From the NCBI GenBank assembly GCA_041746135.1, contig JBGTHQ010000002.1, forward strand, positions 67,393-131,392: a stretch of DNA of 64,000 nucleotides. The letters run 5' to 3'. The DNA comes from Alg239-R122 sp041746135 (GTDB lineage Bacteria; Pseudomonadota; Alphaproteobacteria; Sphingomonadales; Sphingomonadaceae). The notes under the pieces were generated by a model that had not been told where the DNA came from, searched no databases, and saw only the letters and a list, made by a program, of their open reading frames with translations. Shown piece by piece: positions 35,164 through 43,944 of the stretch. Both the position numbers and the translations under genes were made by a program. How positions within the stretch are numbered: the stretch's first letter is position 1; each line of letters opens with the position of its first letter.

Positions 35164-37196
35164 TCATCCTGCTCGCCAGTGCAGCCACCTGCGCCCTTTC
35201 TGCCCAAGCTTACGCGGGTACTGTCACATCGCCCGACGGCCGGATTACTGTGACACTCGATGCGGATGGCGAGGGCATTCCTTTCTATTCGCTCGAGCGC
35301 GACGGCAAGGCAGTGATCGCCAAGTCCAATCTGGGTTTTAATTTTACCGATCAGGCTCCGCTCCGCCGCGGCCTCGCCAATATTGGGGAAACCACAGATT
35401 CAGCGAACCTGCGTTGGGAGCAACCGTGGGGAGAGCGGCAATTCGTCACCGATCGCCATAACGAACTGGCCGTCACTTTTACGGAACGGAACGAAACGCC
35501 ACGGCAAATTACCGTGCGCGTGCGGGTATTCGATAACGGGATCGGATTTCGCTACGAATTTCCGGCCAACCCGGACAGGCCGGTCACCCGGATTGCGGAG
35601 GAGTTGACCGAATTCAACATCGCTTCCGAAGGCACAGCGTGGTGGATACCGGCCGGCGACTGGAACCGGTACGAGTATCTCTATTCAAAAACTCCAATCC
35701 GCGAAATTTCGGTCGCGCATACGCCGATGACACTCAAGCTTGCCGACGGCACGCATCTGGCATTTCATGAGGCGGCACTGGTTGACTATTCGGGAATGTG
35801 GCTGCGGCGTATGGACGGATTGCGTTTTCGCGCGTCGCTGGCACCTTCCTCGCGCGGTGCCAAGGTGGTCCGCAAAGGCGCGTTCACGACACCCTGGCGC
35901 TCCATCCGAATCGCCGATAATGCCGCCGGGCTTGTTGAGAACGATCTTGAGCTCAATCTCAACGAACCCAACAAGCTGGGCGACGTCAGCTATTTCGAAC
36001 CCAGCAAATATATCGGCATCTGGTGGGGCATGATTCGCGGCGACTGGAGCTGGGCGCAGGGACCCAGGCACGGCGCGACTACCGAGCGGGCCAAGCAATA
36101 TATCGATTTTGCTGCCGCCAACGGATTTCGCGGTGTCCTGATCGAGGGATGGAATATCGGCTGGGACGGCAACTGGTTCGGTAATGGCCGCGACTATAGC
36201 TTCACGCGGGCCTATCCGGATTTCGATATCGAAGAGGTAACGCGTTATGCCGCAGCGAAAGGCGTGCACCTGGTGGGGCATCACGAAACCGGCGGCAATA
36301 TCGAGGTGTACGAACGCCAGCTGGAAGATGCGATGGCGATGAACGAGCGGCTGGGCATCGACGTGGTCAAGAGCGGCTATGTCGCGGATGCGGGCGGGAT
36401 TATTTCATGCAATGCCGACATCGCCGATACATGCGGCGAAGAAATATTCGAATGGCACGATGGCCAGCGCATGGTGCAGCACCATCTCAAAGTCGTGGAA
36501 ACGGCCGCCAAGCACAAGATCGCGATCAATCCGCACGAGCCGGTCAAGGATACCGGACTGCGGCGCACCTATCCCAACTGGGTCGCCCGTGAAGGAGCGC
36601 GCGGACAGGAATATAACGCCTGGGGTGCTTTTAACAACGGGCCGGACCATGAACCCACACTGGTCTACACACGGATGCTGTCGGGACCGATGGACTATAC
36701 GCCGGGCGTGCTGGGCTTGATTGGCGACAAGGGGGTACCGATAGCCTCCACGCTTGCAAAACAGCTAGGACTTTACCTCGCAATCTATTCGCCGATTCAG
36801 ATGGCAGCGGATTTCGTCGAAAGTCTTGCGGCGCATCCGCGCGAGCTGGCATTCATCCGCGCTGTACCGGCCAACTGGGCGGAAAGTCGCCTTATTGCTG
36901 GCGAAATAGGCGATTACGCTATTTTCGCGCGCAAGGACCGGAACAGTCAGGACTGGTATGTCGGCGGAATCAACGACGCGACAGAGCGGACACTGAATCT
37001 CGATTTCGACTTTTTGGAACCCGGCACCGAATACCGGGCCACAATCTGGAAGGATGGCGAAGGCGCAACTTATCTGACAGAAGCCCGGCACAAGATTGCC
37101 TATGATTCCCGGACCGTAAGGCGCGGCGACAGCATGAAGCTGTGGCTTGCGCCCGGCGGGGGCGCGGCAATACGGCTGGAGCCTGTAGCCAAATGA
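35154..37196 (+). CDS. GH97 alpha-glucosidase (SusB-like)
   Basis: 680 residues from the ATG at 35154; a longer upstream frame runs through the preceding gene and is ignored. Signal peptide MRLIILLASAATCALSAQAYA. GH97 marks: TSPDGRITVTLDADGEGIPFYSL start, GIGFRYEFP, WWIPAGDWNRYEYLY, then the catalytic barrel with KYIGIWWGMIRG, RGVLIEGWNIGWDGNW and the INPHEPVKDTG motif, whose Glu is the base in inverting SusB-type enzymes (retaining members have Asp elsewhere). The protein is therefore predicted to be an inverting periplasmic alpha-glucosidase. It overlaps the previous gene by 10 bases and the next by 4. Confidence 0.92.
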   Translation: MRLIILLASAATCALSAQAYAGTVTSPDGRITVTLDADGEGIPFYSLERDGKAVIAKSNLGFNFTDQAPLRRGLANIGETTDSANLRWEQPWGERQFVTDRHNELAVTFTERNETPRQITVRVRVFDNGIGFRYEFPANPDRPVTRIAEELTEFNIASEGTAWWIPAGDWNRYEYLYSKTPIREISVAHTPMTLKLADGTHLAFHEAALVDYSGMWLRRMDGLRFRASLAPSSRGAKVVRKGAFTTPWRSIRIADNAAGLVENDLELNLNEPNKLGDVSYFEPSKYIGIWWGMIRGDWSWAQGPRHGATTERAKQYIDFAAANGFRGVLIEGWNIGWDGNWFGNGRDYSFTRAYPDFDIEEVTRYAAAKGVHLVGHHETGGNIEVYERQLEDAMAMNERLGIDVVKSGYVADAGGIISCNADIADTCGEEIFEWHDGQRMVQHHLKVVETAAKHKIAINPHEPVKDTGLRRTYPNWVAREGARGQEYNAWGAFNNGPDHEPTLVYTRMLSGPMDYTPGVLGLIGDKGVPIASTLAKQLGLYLAIYSPIQMAADFVESLAAHPRELAFIRAVPANWAESRLIAGEIGDYAIFARKDRNSQDWYVGGINDATERTLNLDFDFLEPGTEYRATIWKDGEGATYLTEARHKIAYDSRTVRRGDSMKLWLAPGGGAAIRLEPVAK

Positions 37197-38677
37197 ACGC
37201 AACGCCGCCGCGGGTCGTCGTTCTGGGCGGCGGCAGCGCGGGGTGGATTACCGCCTGCCTGGTTCACAGGGAGTGGGCCGCGAAAGGCGGAACCGTTACC
37301 GTAATCGAAAGCCCGGAAATCGGGATCATCGGTGTGGGAGAAGGGTCAACTCCACAGCTAAAAGCTTTTTTCGAGCATATCGGGGTAGACGAGGCGGAGT
37401 GGATGCCAGCGTGCGACGCGACCTACAAGCTGGGGATCCGTTTTACGGGATGGAGCGAACGAACCGGTTTTGGCAGCTATTTCCACCCCTTCCCTGGCCC
37501 CGTGGATCTTCATACCGAACCCGCTTTCATCCATAATTGCACGCTGGCGCGGCGCGGCTTCGACGTTTTCGCGCATCCCGACGGATTTTTTCTGGCCGCC
37601 ATACTTGCGCAAGACGGCAAGGGTCCGCATCCCGGTTCCGGCTTTCCTTTCGCTCCCAGCTATGGCTATCATTTCGATGCGCACAAGCTGGGCGCCTTTC
37701 TGCGCGGCCATGCAGTCGCCAAGGGCGTCGAGCACCGCCAGGCCAAGGTCGAACAGGTGCAGCGACACGAGAATGGCGAGGTTTCGGCGCTGGTGTGTGA
37801 GGACGGAACCCGCGTGGAGGGCGATTTTTTCATCGACTGTTCGGGATTTCGTAGTGTGATAGCGCAGCAAGCGCTGGGCGAACGGTTTATCGGCTTTGGC
37901 GACAATCTCTTCAACGATCGCGCGGTCGTCATGCCGACCGGTCATGTTGCCCCCTATCGCCCCCAAACCGACGCCGTAGCCATGAAAGCCGGGTGGCGCT
38001 GGTCCATTCCGCTGACCAGCCGCATCGGCAACGGATATGTCTACAGTTCGGCACATACTTCCGATGAGGATGCCGAAGCCGAACTCCGCCAAGCCTTGGG
38101 CATTCAAAATGAGAATACCACCGCCCGTATCATTCCCATGAAAGTCGGCCGGGTCGAAAACAGCTGGACCCACAATTGCCTGGCCGCAGGGCTGGCACAG
38201 GGCTTTATCGAACCGCTCGAAGCTACAGCCCTGCATATTGTAATCGCGACGGCGTTGGAATTTCTTCAAGCATTTGAGGATGGCGAATTTTCCGCCCTCC
38301 ACCGCGATGCGTTCAACGCTCGGGCCGCGGTGCGGTACGAGGGGATACGTGATTATATCGTCGCGCATTATCGCCTCAACCAGCGTAGTGATACCGAATA
38401 TTGGCAGGCAAATGCATCAAACCAGCATCTCTCCAGCGGGTTGAAGGCCATGATAACAGCATGGTTCACCCAGAACGACCTGCGCGTTGCCAATCAATCG
38501 ACCTACAATGAGCCCCATTATTCAAGTGCCAGTTGGCACTGCCTTTTTGCCGGATACGGCACATTTCCTCCGTCTAAGAAGATAAAGCCCCTTGCCGCGG
38601 AATATGCCGCCATAGATATTGCTTCGATCAATCATGTTTTGAATTCGAGCGCCAGCAATTTTGAGAATATCATTTGA
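37193..38677 (+). CDS. FAD-dependent tryptophan-halogenase homologue 2
   Basis: 494 residues from the ATG at 37193, which overlaps the GH97 stop. FAD motif GGGSAGWI, then GVGEGSTP, a Lys in ATYKLGIRF (PrnA Lys79 position), WRWSIP for the WxWxIP motif, and a Glu in FIEPLEATALHIV (PrnA Glu346 position). It is a clear paralogue of the first halogenase homologue but quite diverged, so it is not a recent tandem copy. Last gene of the operon. Real halogenation versus another flavin monooxygenation is open; no flavin reductase gene is adjacent. Confidence 0.88.
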   Translation: MNATPPRVVVLGGGSAGWITACLVHREWAAKGGTVTVIESPEIGIIGVGEGSTPQLKAFFEHIGVDEAEWMPACDATYKLGIRFTGWSERTGFGSYFHPFPGPVDLHTEPAFIHNCTLARRGFDVFAHPDGFFLAAILAQDGKGPHPGSGFPFAPSYGYHFDAHKLGAFLRGHAVAKGVEHRQAKVEQVQRHENGEVSALVCEDGTRVEGDFFIDCSGFRSVIAQQALGERFIGFGDNLFNDRAVVMPTGHVAPYRPQTDAVAMKAGWRWSIPLTSRIGNGYVYSSAHTSDEDAEAELRQALGIQNENTTARIIPMKVGRVENSWTHNCLAAGLAQGFIEPLEATALHIVIATALEFLQAFEDGEFSALHRDAFNARAAVRYEGIRDYIVAHYRLNQRSDTEYWQANASNQHLSSGLKAMITAWFTQNDLRVANQSTYNEPHYSSASWHCLFAGYGTFPPSKKIKPLAAEYAAIDIASINHVLNSSASNFENII

Positions 38678-39150
38678 AACGGCCAGACAGCCTGATTGCA
38701 ACGGGTAGCATTTTATAGATGGTCATATGATAGGGTGCTGCCAAACGCCCAGTAATGTTTTGGCTGGAAATACAATGGCGATCAGCCCGGTTCGAAAAAT
38801 GGCTGCGCTTTATGGAGTATGCGGCCTTTTCGAAGTTGAATGCTTGAACGCACTCTGAGACTGGCTTTCCGATTTCTCCAGTTCATTATCGCGGGTTTCG
38901 AGAACCATATAAGCCACCAAAATACCGAGATCAGCGCATTTAGGGTATAGATGCTGTCTTACTTGGCAAGCCTGAACTGGCGGAGAGATACGGTAGCAAT
39001 ATTAAGAGTTTGATAGTAACTATGCGCTTCGATCACTTTGCCTGGATGCCGCGCATAGGTGAATTTACAAGATATAACTCTGCTAATGCAACTATTTGAT
39101 ATTGAGTGTGTTAAATAAATACACCTTTTATCGCCGATGGAACTTTTAAT
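38678..39150. other. Intergenic stretch, no gene seen
   Basis: 473 bp between the starch operon and the glycosyltransferase unit. It becomes AT-rich toward 39150, fitting a promoter for the plus-strand GT gene. No clear terminator, operator palindrome or short gene was found. Confidence 0.5.
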
Positions 39151-40419
39151 ATGCGAGATAAATTCTTTTTTAAAAACCTACCCAACAGTCATTTTACACA
39201 GCGCGTGAGGAACCGTTTGGTAAAATCCTATCGCCGCGGTCCCCGGCATCTCGCTCTAATCGGCAACCATCTCCCCAGAAGATGCGGTATTGCAACGTTT
39301 ACCGCTGATACGCGGGAAGCCCTGATCGAGGGTTATCCTGATATGCAGGTGGATACATATGTCATGGACGATCGGGGCAACCTGCAATATCCAGATGCAA
39401 TTACCGGAATTATTCGTCAAAATATACGCGAAGAATATCGTGAATGTGCCGCCACGATCAACGCCAGCGGCGCTGATCTCGTTTGGCTTCAGCACGAGTT
39501 CGGTATTTTCGGCGGAACCGACGGAAATTTCATTCTGGAATTGCTGGACCATCTTGAGGTACCGCTTGCAGTCACCTTGCACACGGTTCTGGAAAATCCG
39601 AGTCCTGGCCAAAAGGTAGTCATGCAGGCCTTGCTGAAAAAAGCGTCGTGCGTGATCGTGATGGCGCAAAAAGCGCGTGAAATATTATTGCGATGTTATC
39701 ATGTGGGAGATGCCCGGATCGAGGTCATTCTACATGGCATTCCGGACGTAACTTACGTCGAACCCAATACAATGAAATCGAAGTTCGGCCTAGAAGGAAA
39801 GAAAGTTGCCCTGACTTTCGGACTCCTGTCGCACGATAAAGGTATTGGCAGCATGATTGATGCGATGGCAGAAGTCGTCCAACGCGTTCCAGAGGCCGTC
39901 TATATCATCTTGGGCGCTACTCATCCGCATTTGCTTGCTACCGAAGGCGAAGCGCTACGAGACGGTTTGATGAAAAAAGCCGAGAAACTGGGCATCGCAG
40001 AGCATATCCGATGGGTGAATTCGTTTGTCGATGTGGATCTGCTGACTCAATATCTCCAGGCCGCCGATGTCTACGTGACGCCCTACCTAAATCCTTTGCA
40101 AATCACGTCAGGAACGCTTTCCTATGCGGTTGGTCTGGGCAAGCCGGTAATATCTACTCCGTATATTCATGCTAAAGAACTACTCGATGACGGCACCGGC
40201 ATCATCGTACCGATTGGTGATTGCAAGAAAATGGCGGATGCGGTCGGCGACTTGCTAACTCACGATACATACAGAGCGCTATTGGCGGAACGAGCATATC
40301 TGGTCGGTCGCACGATGACATGGGACTGTTATGCCAGAAATGCGGTAGCCCTATTCGATGAAGTTCTTTCCGAAATCGCAAATCCTTCCCTGCCGGTTGA
40401 GTTGAGCATCGCGAGTTGA
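39151..40419 (+). CDS. GT4-type glycosyltransferase, GT/GH130 cluster
   Basis: 422 residues, GT-B fold. The N-terminal domain has RRCGIATFTADTREAL and LVWLQHEFGIFGG. The C-terminal nucleotide-sugar domain has LTFGLLSHDKGIGSMIDAM, ADVYVTPYLNP and SGTLSYAVGLGKPVISTPYIHAKELL with the E of the donor-binding motif. No signal or membrane helix. It overlaps the alpha-toroid gene by 4 bases. Context with GH130 suggests a mannosyl (GDP-mannose) donor, but this is inference. Confidence 0.88.
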   Translation: MRDKFFFKNLPNSHFTQRVRNRLVKSYRRGPRHLALIGNHLPRRCGIATFTADTREALIEGYPDMQVDTYVMDDRGNLQYPDAITGIIRQNIREEYRECAATINASGADLVWLQHEFGIFGGTDGNFILELLDHLEVPLAVTLHTVLENPSPGQKVVMQALLKKASCVIVMAQKAREILLRCYHVGDARIEVILHGIPDVTYVEPNTMKSKFGLEGKKVALTFGLLSHDKGIGSMIDAMAEVVQRVPEAVYIILGATHPHLLATEGEALRDGLMKKAEKLGIAEHIRWVNSFVDVDLLTQYLQAADVYVTPYLNPLQITSGTLSYAVGLGKPVISTPYIHAKELLDDGTGIIVPIGDCKKMADAVGDLLTHDTYRALLAERAYLVGRTMTWDCYARNAVALFDEVLSEIANPSLPVELSIAS

Positions 40420-41450
40420 CCGGTTTTTCAGCCATGGTGCGCATGACGGATGATACCGGCATGTTGCAGCATAGTATTTTCAATATTCCCGACCGGCATC
40501 ACGGGTATTCCATCGATGACAATGTCCGCGCTCTTATTCTGATGAGCACGGCCGAAGACTTGGCTTGCTCAGACCGTACCGCATTCGGAGCGGTTTACGC
40601 GGCCTTTATCCAGTCAGCATGGAATGATGAAACGGCGAGCTTCAGAAATTTCATGGGCTTCGATCGGCACTGGCTGGAGGAATCTGGGTCACCCGACAGC
40701 AATGGTCGCACCTTTTGGGCGTTATCCATTGCCGAACGCCAACATTCCGATCCCCAGATACGGCGGTGGGCCGCGACCTTGATAGACCGAACGATCGGAC
40801 ATTTTTGCGATGTTCGATCGCCCAGAGCGATGGCTTTTATATTGCTCGGAGGGCTGAATTTATGCCAGTCGCGCGCCGACCCTGGCAAGGCGCGATATCT
40901 GGTCGACCATTATTCCGATCAGTTGCTTTTCCGGTATAACGAGAGTGCCACGGACACATGGAAATGGTTTGAAACGGTATTGTCATACGATAACTGCCGT
41001 ATCGCAGAGGCTTTGGTCTATGCCGGCATCTATCGCGATTCAGACAGGTTGAAACAGACGGCTTCTAATGCGTTATACTGGATTATGGAGCTTCAGCTGT
41101 CCCCTGACGGAATGTTCTGTCCAGTCGGGACGCAGGGTTTCGGCAAGCAATTCGAAACACCGCACCGATACGACCAGCAACCGTTGGAGGCCCTAGCGGC
41201 GATCGAGGGGTGTATCGCCGGGTACACGTTAAGAACTGATAATTTTTGGCTCAATGCGGGCGAAGCCGCTTTTGCGTGGTTCCAAGGCAAAAACGATCAT
41301 GGCATTGCCGTAAGCGATCCCAAAAGTGGTGAGTGCTACGACGGCATTAATCCCGAAGGTGTGAATCTCAACCAAGGCGCCGAATCGGTATTGGCATGGC
41401 AAATGGCCACGCGCAAAATACGCACGCTCAGGAAACTTGCTTCTTGTTAA
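40416..41450 (+). CDS. Alpha-toroid (six-hairpin-like) companion of the glycosyltransferase
   Basis: 344 residues, cytosolic. Repeated helical hairpins with conserved aromatic and acidic patches (HHGYSIDDNVRAL, WKWFETVLSYDNCRIAEAL, RYDQQPLEALAAIEGC, GAESVLAWQMA) point to an (alpha/alpha)n barrel as in glycan-active toroid proteins. In relatives this part is commonly found with or fused to a GT of the preceding type and next to GH130. Catalytic role unknown. It overlaps the GT gene by 4 bases; GH130 follows 6 bp downstream. Confidence 0.78.
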   Translation: MTGFSAMVRMTDDTGMLQHSIFNIPDRHHGYSIDDNVRALILMSTAEDLACSDRTAFGAVYAAFIQSAWNDETASFRNFMGFDRHWLEESGSPDSNGRTFWALSIAERQHSDPQIRRWAATLIDRTIGHFCDVRSPRAMAFILLGGLNLCQSRADPGKARYLVDHYSDQLLFRYNESATDTWKWFETVLSYDNCRIAEALVYAGIYRDSDRLKQTASNALYWIMELQLSPDGMFCPVGTQGFGKQFETPHRYDQQPLEALAAIEGCIAGYTLRTDNFWLNAGEAAFAWFQGKNDHGIAVSDPKSGECYDGINPEGVNLNQGAESVLAWQMATRKIRTLRKLASC

Positions 41451-41456
41451 TTTTGC

Positions 41457-42782
41457 ATGTTTATAGCGAAAAACAATTGTAGCGAGGCCACTGCGTTGAA
41501 CCAAAAACTGTTTAATCACGATCTCCGTCTTCACGCGAATGCCGAGAATGTCGTCGTACGCCCATTTAATCTGGCATGGCAGGCGAAAGACGCGGAACCA
41601 AGCAGAACCGAACGCATGCTCGAACGTATTTTTTCCCTGGACGAGGCACAGGTCAAACGCGAGTTGGCGAAGGTGTTCCGCGACTTTGGAAACCGCCATT
41701 GGCAGACCCGCGATATTTTCCGGAAGCGCTTCGAGGACATCAAGGCGCATAGCAATTTTGGCGGCCGAAATATCACACAACCTCTGTCCGAGCTTATCGG
41801 CGCATATTTTTGTCACGAATATAGTTATGCGTCGGCAGCCCTGATGAATCCCAGCGTCACTCTGCACCCCGATCAGTCGGGAATGGGTGATGGATGGCAG
41901 CGCATTATAATGTCTATGCGTGCTGTCGGCGAAGGTCATATCAGTTCTGTCGCATTTCGGGAGGGGGTTGTTGGGCCAAATAAGCATTTTAGCTTATCTC
42001 CTGAACCCCCCACGTTTACTGCGGCAGACTTGGCTACCGGTAGCGAAATGCTTGGTGAGGGGTCTGTGAGTGTATACCGGAACAAGGACAGCACGCTATC
42101 AGGCACCGTGCTTTTTCCGATAACGGACGCCCAGAAAAACGGACTTGAAGATCTCCGCCTGACGCGTATTCGGACCGATGACGGCAAGTTTCTATGGGTC
42201 GGGACCTATACGGCCTATAGCGGACGTGAAATACAGTCCGAACTGCTGTTCACCGACGATTTTCGCAAATTCGACCTCGTCCCGATGTCTGGGAAGGCCG
42301 CGGTCAACAAGGGTATGGCGCTGTTTCCCAAAAAAATTGGCGGTGAATACGCCATGATCGGGAGACAAGATGGGGAAAATCTTTTCCTTCTGCGTTCCCC
42401 GAACATATGCGAGTGGAATGACGGCGTAAAAATTATGGAACCGCGTTATCCATGGGAATATGTGCAAATCGGCAATTGCGGTCCGCCCATCGAACTCGAT
42501 CAGGGCTGGTTGCTGCTAACCCACGGTGTCGGCGCTATGCGCAAATATTCTATAGGCGCCGCGCTATTGGATAAAAAGGATCCTTCAAAAGTCCTGGGCC
42601 GAACCGCCATGCCGATACTTTCGGCTGACGAGGAGCTGCGCGATGGATATGTGCCGAATGTGGTATATTCATGCGGTGCGATGAAGTGCGGCCCGGACCT
42701 TTTCCTGCCTTATGGCGTAGCCGACAGTTCGATCGCATTTGCATTCATGCCAATCGATTCTATTCTGAAAAGGCTCGTTTAA
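41457..42782 (+). CDS. GH130 mannoside phosphorylase-family protein
   Basis: 441 residues. An N-terminal helical extension of about 100 residues is followed by the five-bladed propeller of GH130. Family marks: LIGAYFCHEYSYASAALMNPSVTLHPDQ, then MSMRAVGEGHISSVAFREG, the catalytic Asp region NGLEDLRLTRI, NKGMALFPKKIGG, PPIELDQGWLLLTHGVG and YGVADSSIAFA. GH130 enzymes phosphorolyse (or hydrolyse) beta-mannosides and can run in the synthetic direction from mannose-1-phosphate. With the GT and toroid proteins, synthesis or turnover of a beta-mannan-like reserve or surface glycan is the favoured inference. Confidence 0.88.
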   Translation: MFIAKNNCSEATALNQKLFNHDLRLHANAENVVVRPFNLAWQAKDAEPSRTERMLERIFSLDEAQVKRELAKVFRDFGNRHWQTRDIFRKRFEDIKAHSNFGGRNITQPLSELIGAYFCHEYSYASAALMNPSVTLHPDQSGMGDGWQRIIMSMRAVGEGHISSVAFREGVVGPNKHFSLSPEPPTFTAADLATGSEMLGEGSVSVYRNKDSTLSGTVLFPITDAQKNGLEDLRLTRIRTDDGKFLWVGTYTAYSGREIQSELLFTDDFRKFDLVPMSGKAAVNKGMALFPKKIGGEYAMIGRQDGENLFLLRSPNICEWNDGVKIMEPRYPWEYVQIGNCGPPIELDQGWLLLTHGVGAMRKYSIGAALLDKKDPSKVLGRTAMPILSADEELRDGYVPNVVYSCGAMKCGPDLFLPYGVADSSIAFAFMPIDSILKRLV

Positions 42783-42814
42783 AGATATCACGAAAATACG
42801 CAGGCGCGCGAGTT

Positions 42815-43549
42815 TCAAATTTCGGGAATCTGGCTTTTGACGATTTTCCTGTGATAGGGTGCCTCCCAATTTTCATCCACCATCCGTCCCGAATATTGCC
42901 GGGCTGCCGATATTTCGCCATGATGAGCCAACATAGGATTGGTCGAACCTTGTAAGGCCTCGTCTCGTTCAAGTATTTTCTTGTGGAGCTTCTCGTAACG
43001 GCTGTCGCTACGCAGTTTTTCGAACTGGTCATGCAAGTTCAAGACTATGGCCGGGTATTCGAAACGCCGCGCCTCACGCGATGCGTTCGGATGTAATCCC
43101 ACAGCAAAAAATGCCCGTCCACCAAAACTGAGCGCGAAATCTTTGTTCTTAGGCTGTTTGCTGACCGCCTTGTCATGATTTTGGCCAAGCCATTCGTCCT
43201 TGTCAGTCCACGATTGGAGACGTTCCCAAAAGTGATTTTCAAATTCCTCCTCGGTCAGCACGGTTGGCGCGCTGAAAAGGATGGCAAGCGAACGAAAATC
43301 GTGATTGGGCGGATCGTAATCTTTTGCGAACTTCAGAATATGATTGTGGATTGCGACATCATCCCATGCGGATATTATCGATCTTGCGCGGATGAATTTC
43401 AATTCGGATCGGTGCAGAGACGCCTTGGCCCCCGTACACGGAAAGTGCGCCTGTTCGACATGCTGGCGAAACAGATCGACAATCGGATCCTCATCCGAAC
43501 TGTCTAAAATAGTCCGGTTATTGTAAGGAAGTGCGAGGCTATCTGACAT
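42815..43549 (-). CDS. YqcI/YcgG family protein (GntA-type heme N-oxygenase family)
   Basis: 244 residues, no signal peptide. It matches the YqcI/YcgG family: FPCTGAKASLHRSELKF near residues 35-52, ALSFGGRAFFAVGLHPNASREARRF near 138-162, and AARQYSGR near the end. A characterised member, GntA, is a heme-dependent N-hydroxylase acting on an arginine derivative in guanitoxin synthesis; most other members are uncharacterised and no other guanitoxin gene is visible here. It is convergent with the GH130 gene (32 bp apart) and monocistronic. Confidence 0.82.
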   Translation of the reverse strand: MSDSLALPYNNRTILDSSDEDPIVDLFRQHVEQAHFPCTGAKASLHRSELKFIRARSIISAWDDVAIHNHILKFAKDYDPPNHDFRSLAILFSAPTVLTEEEFENHFWERLQSWTDKDEWLGQNHDKAVSKQPKNKDFALSFGGRAFFAVGLHPNASREARRFEYPAIVLNLHDQFEKLRSDSRYEKLHKKILERDEALQGSTNPMLAHHGEISAARQYSGRMVDENWEAPYHRKIVKSQIPEI

Positions 43550-43944
43550 TATTATACTCTATTACATATTCTGAAATACCGTATGATGCTTGTTCAGACA
43601 TCGTCGGCAGGGAATTTAAGTGAATGGCTTTGCCAGTCAAAGACTGTCGCGAAATATAGGTATTTCATCGTCCACTCTTTACTGCTTCCAAAACAATTCA
43701 TCGCTAACGAAAGTTAAAATCCGGTCGATTGGAGATATTTATTCAATTTTATAATAATTCTATTCGCGGTTTTGAATTTTGATACATGTAGCTTTCCATA
43801 CGGACGAGCCGGTATATGGTTGCACAATGCAACTATAAATCGCTTGCCGGTGATTTTCTTTTGAAAGACCATGGTGCCAGTTGCGACTGGGACCGATCAA
43901 CACCGCCCTGTTAATGCCGAGGCACTTGATCTAGTCTTTGCATT
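43550..43944. other. AT-rich divergent intergenic region
   Basis: 395 bp between the divergently oriented YqcI/YcgG and FAD-monooxygenase genes. It must hold both promoters. I see no strong inverted repeat, terminator or short gene. Confidence 0.5.
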
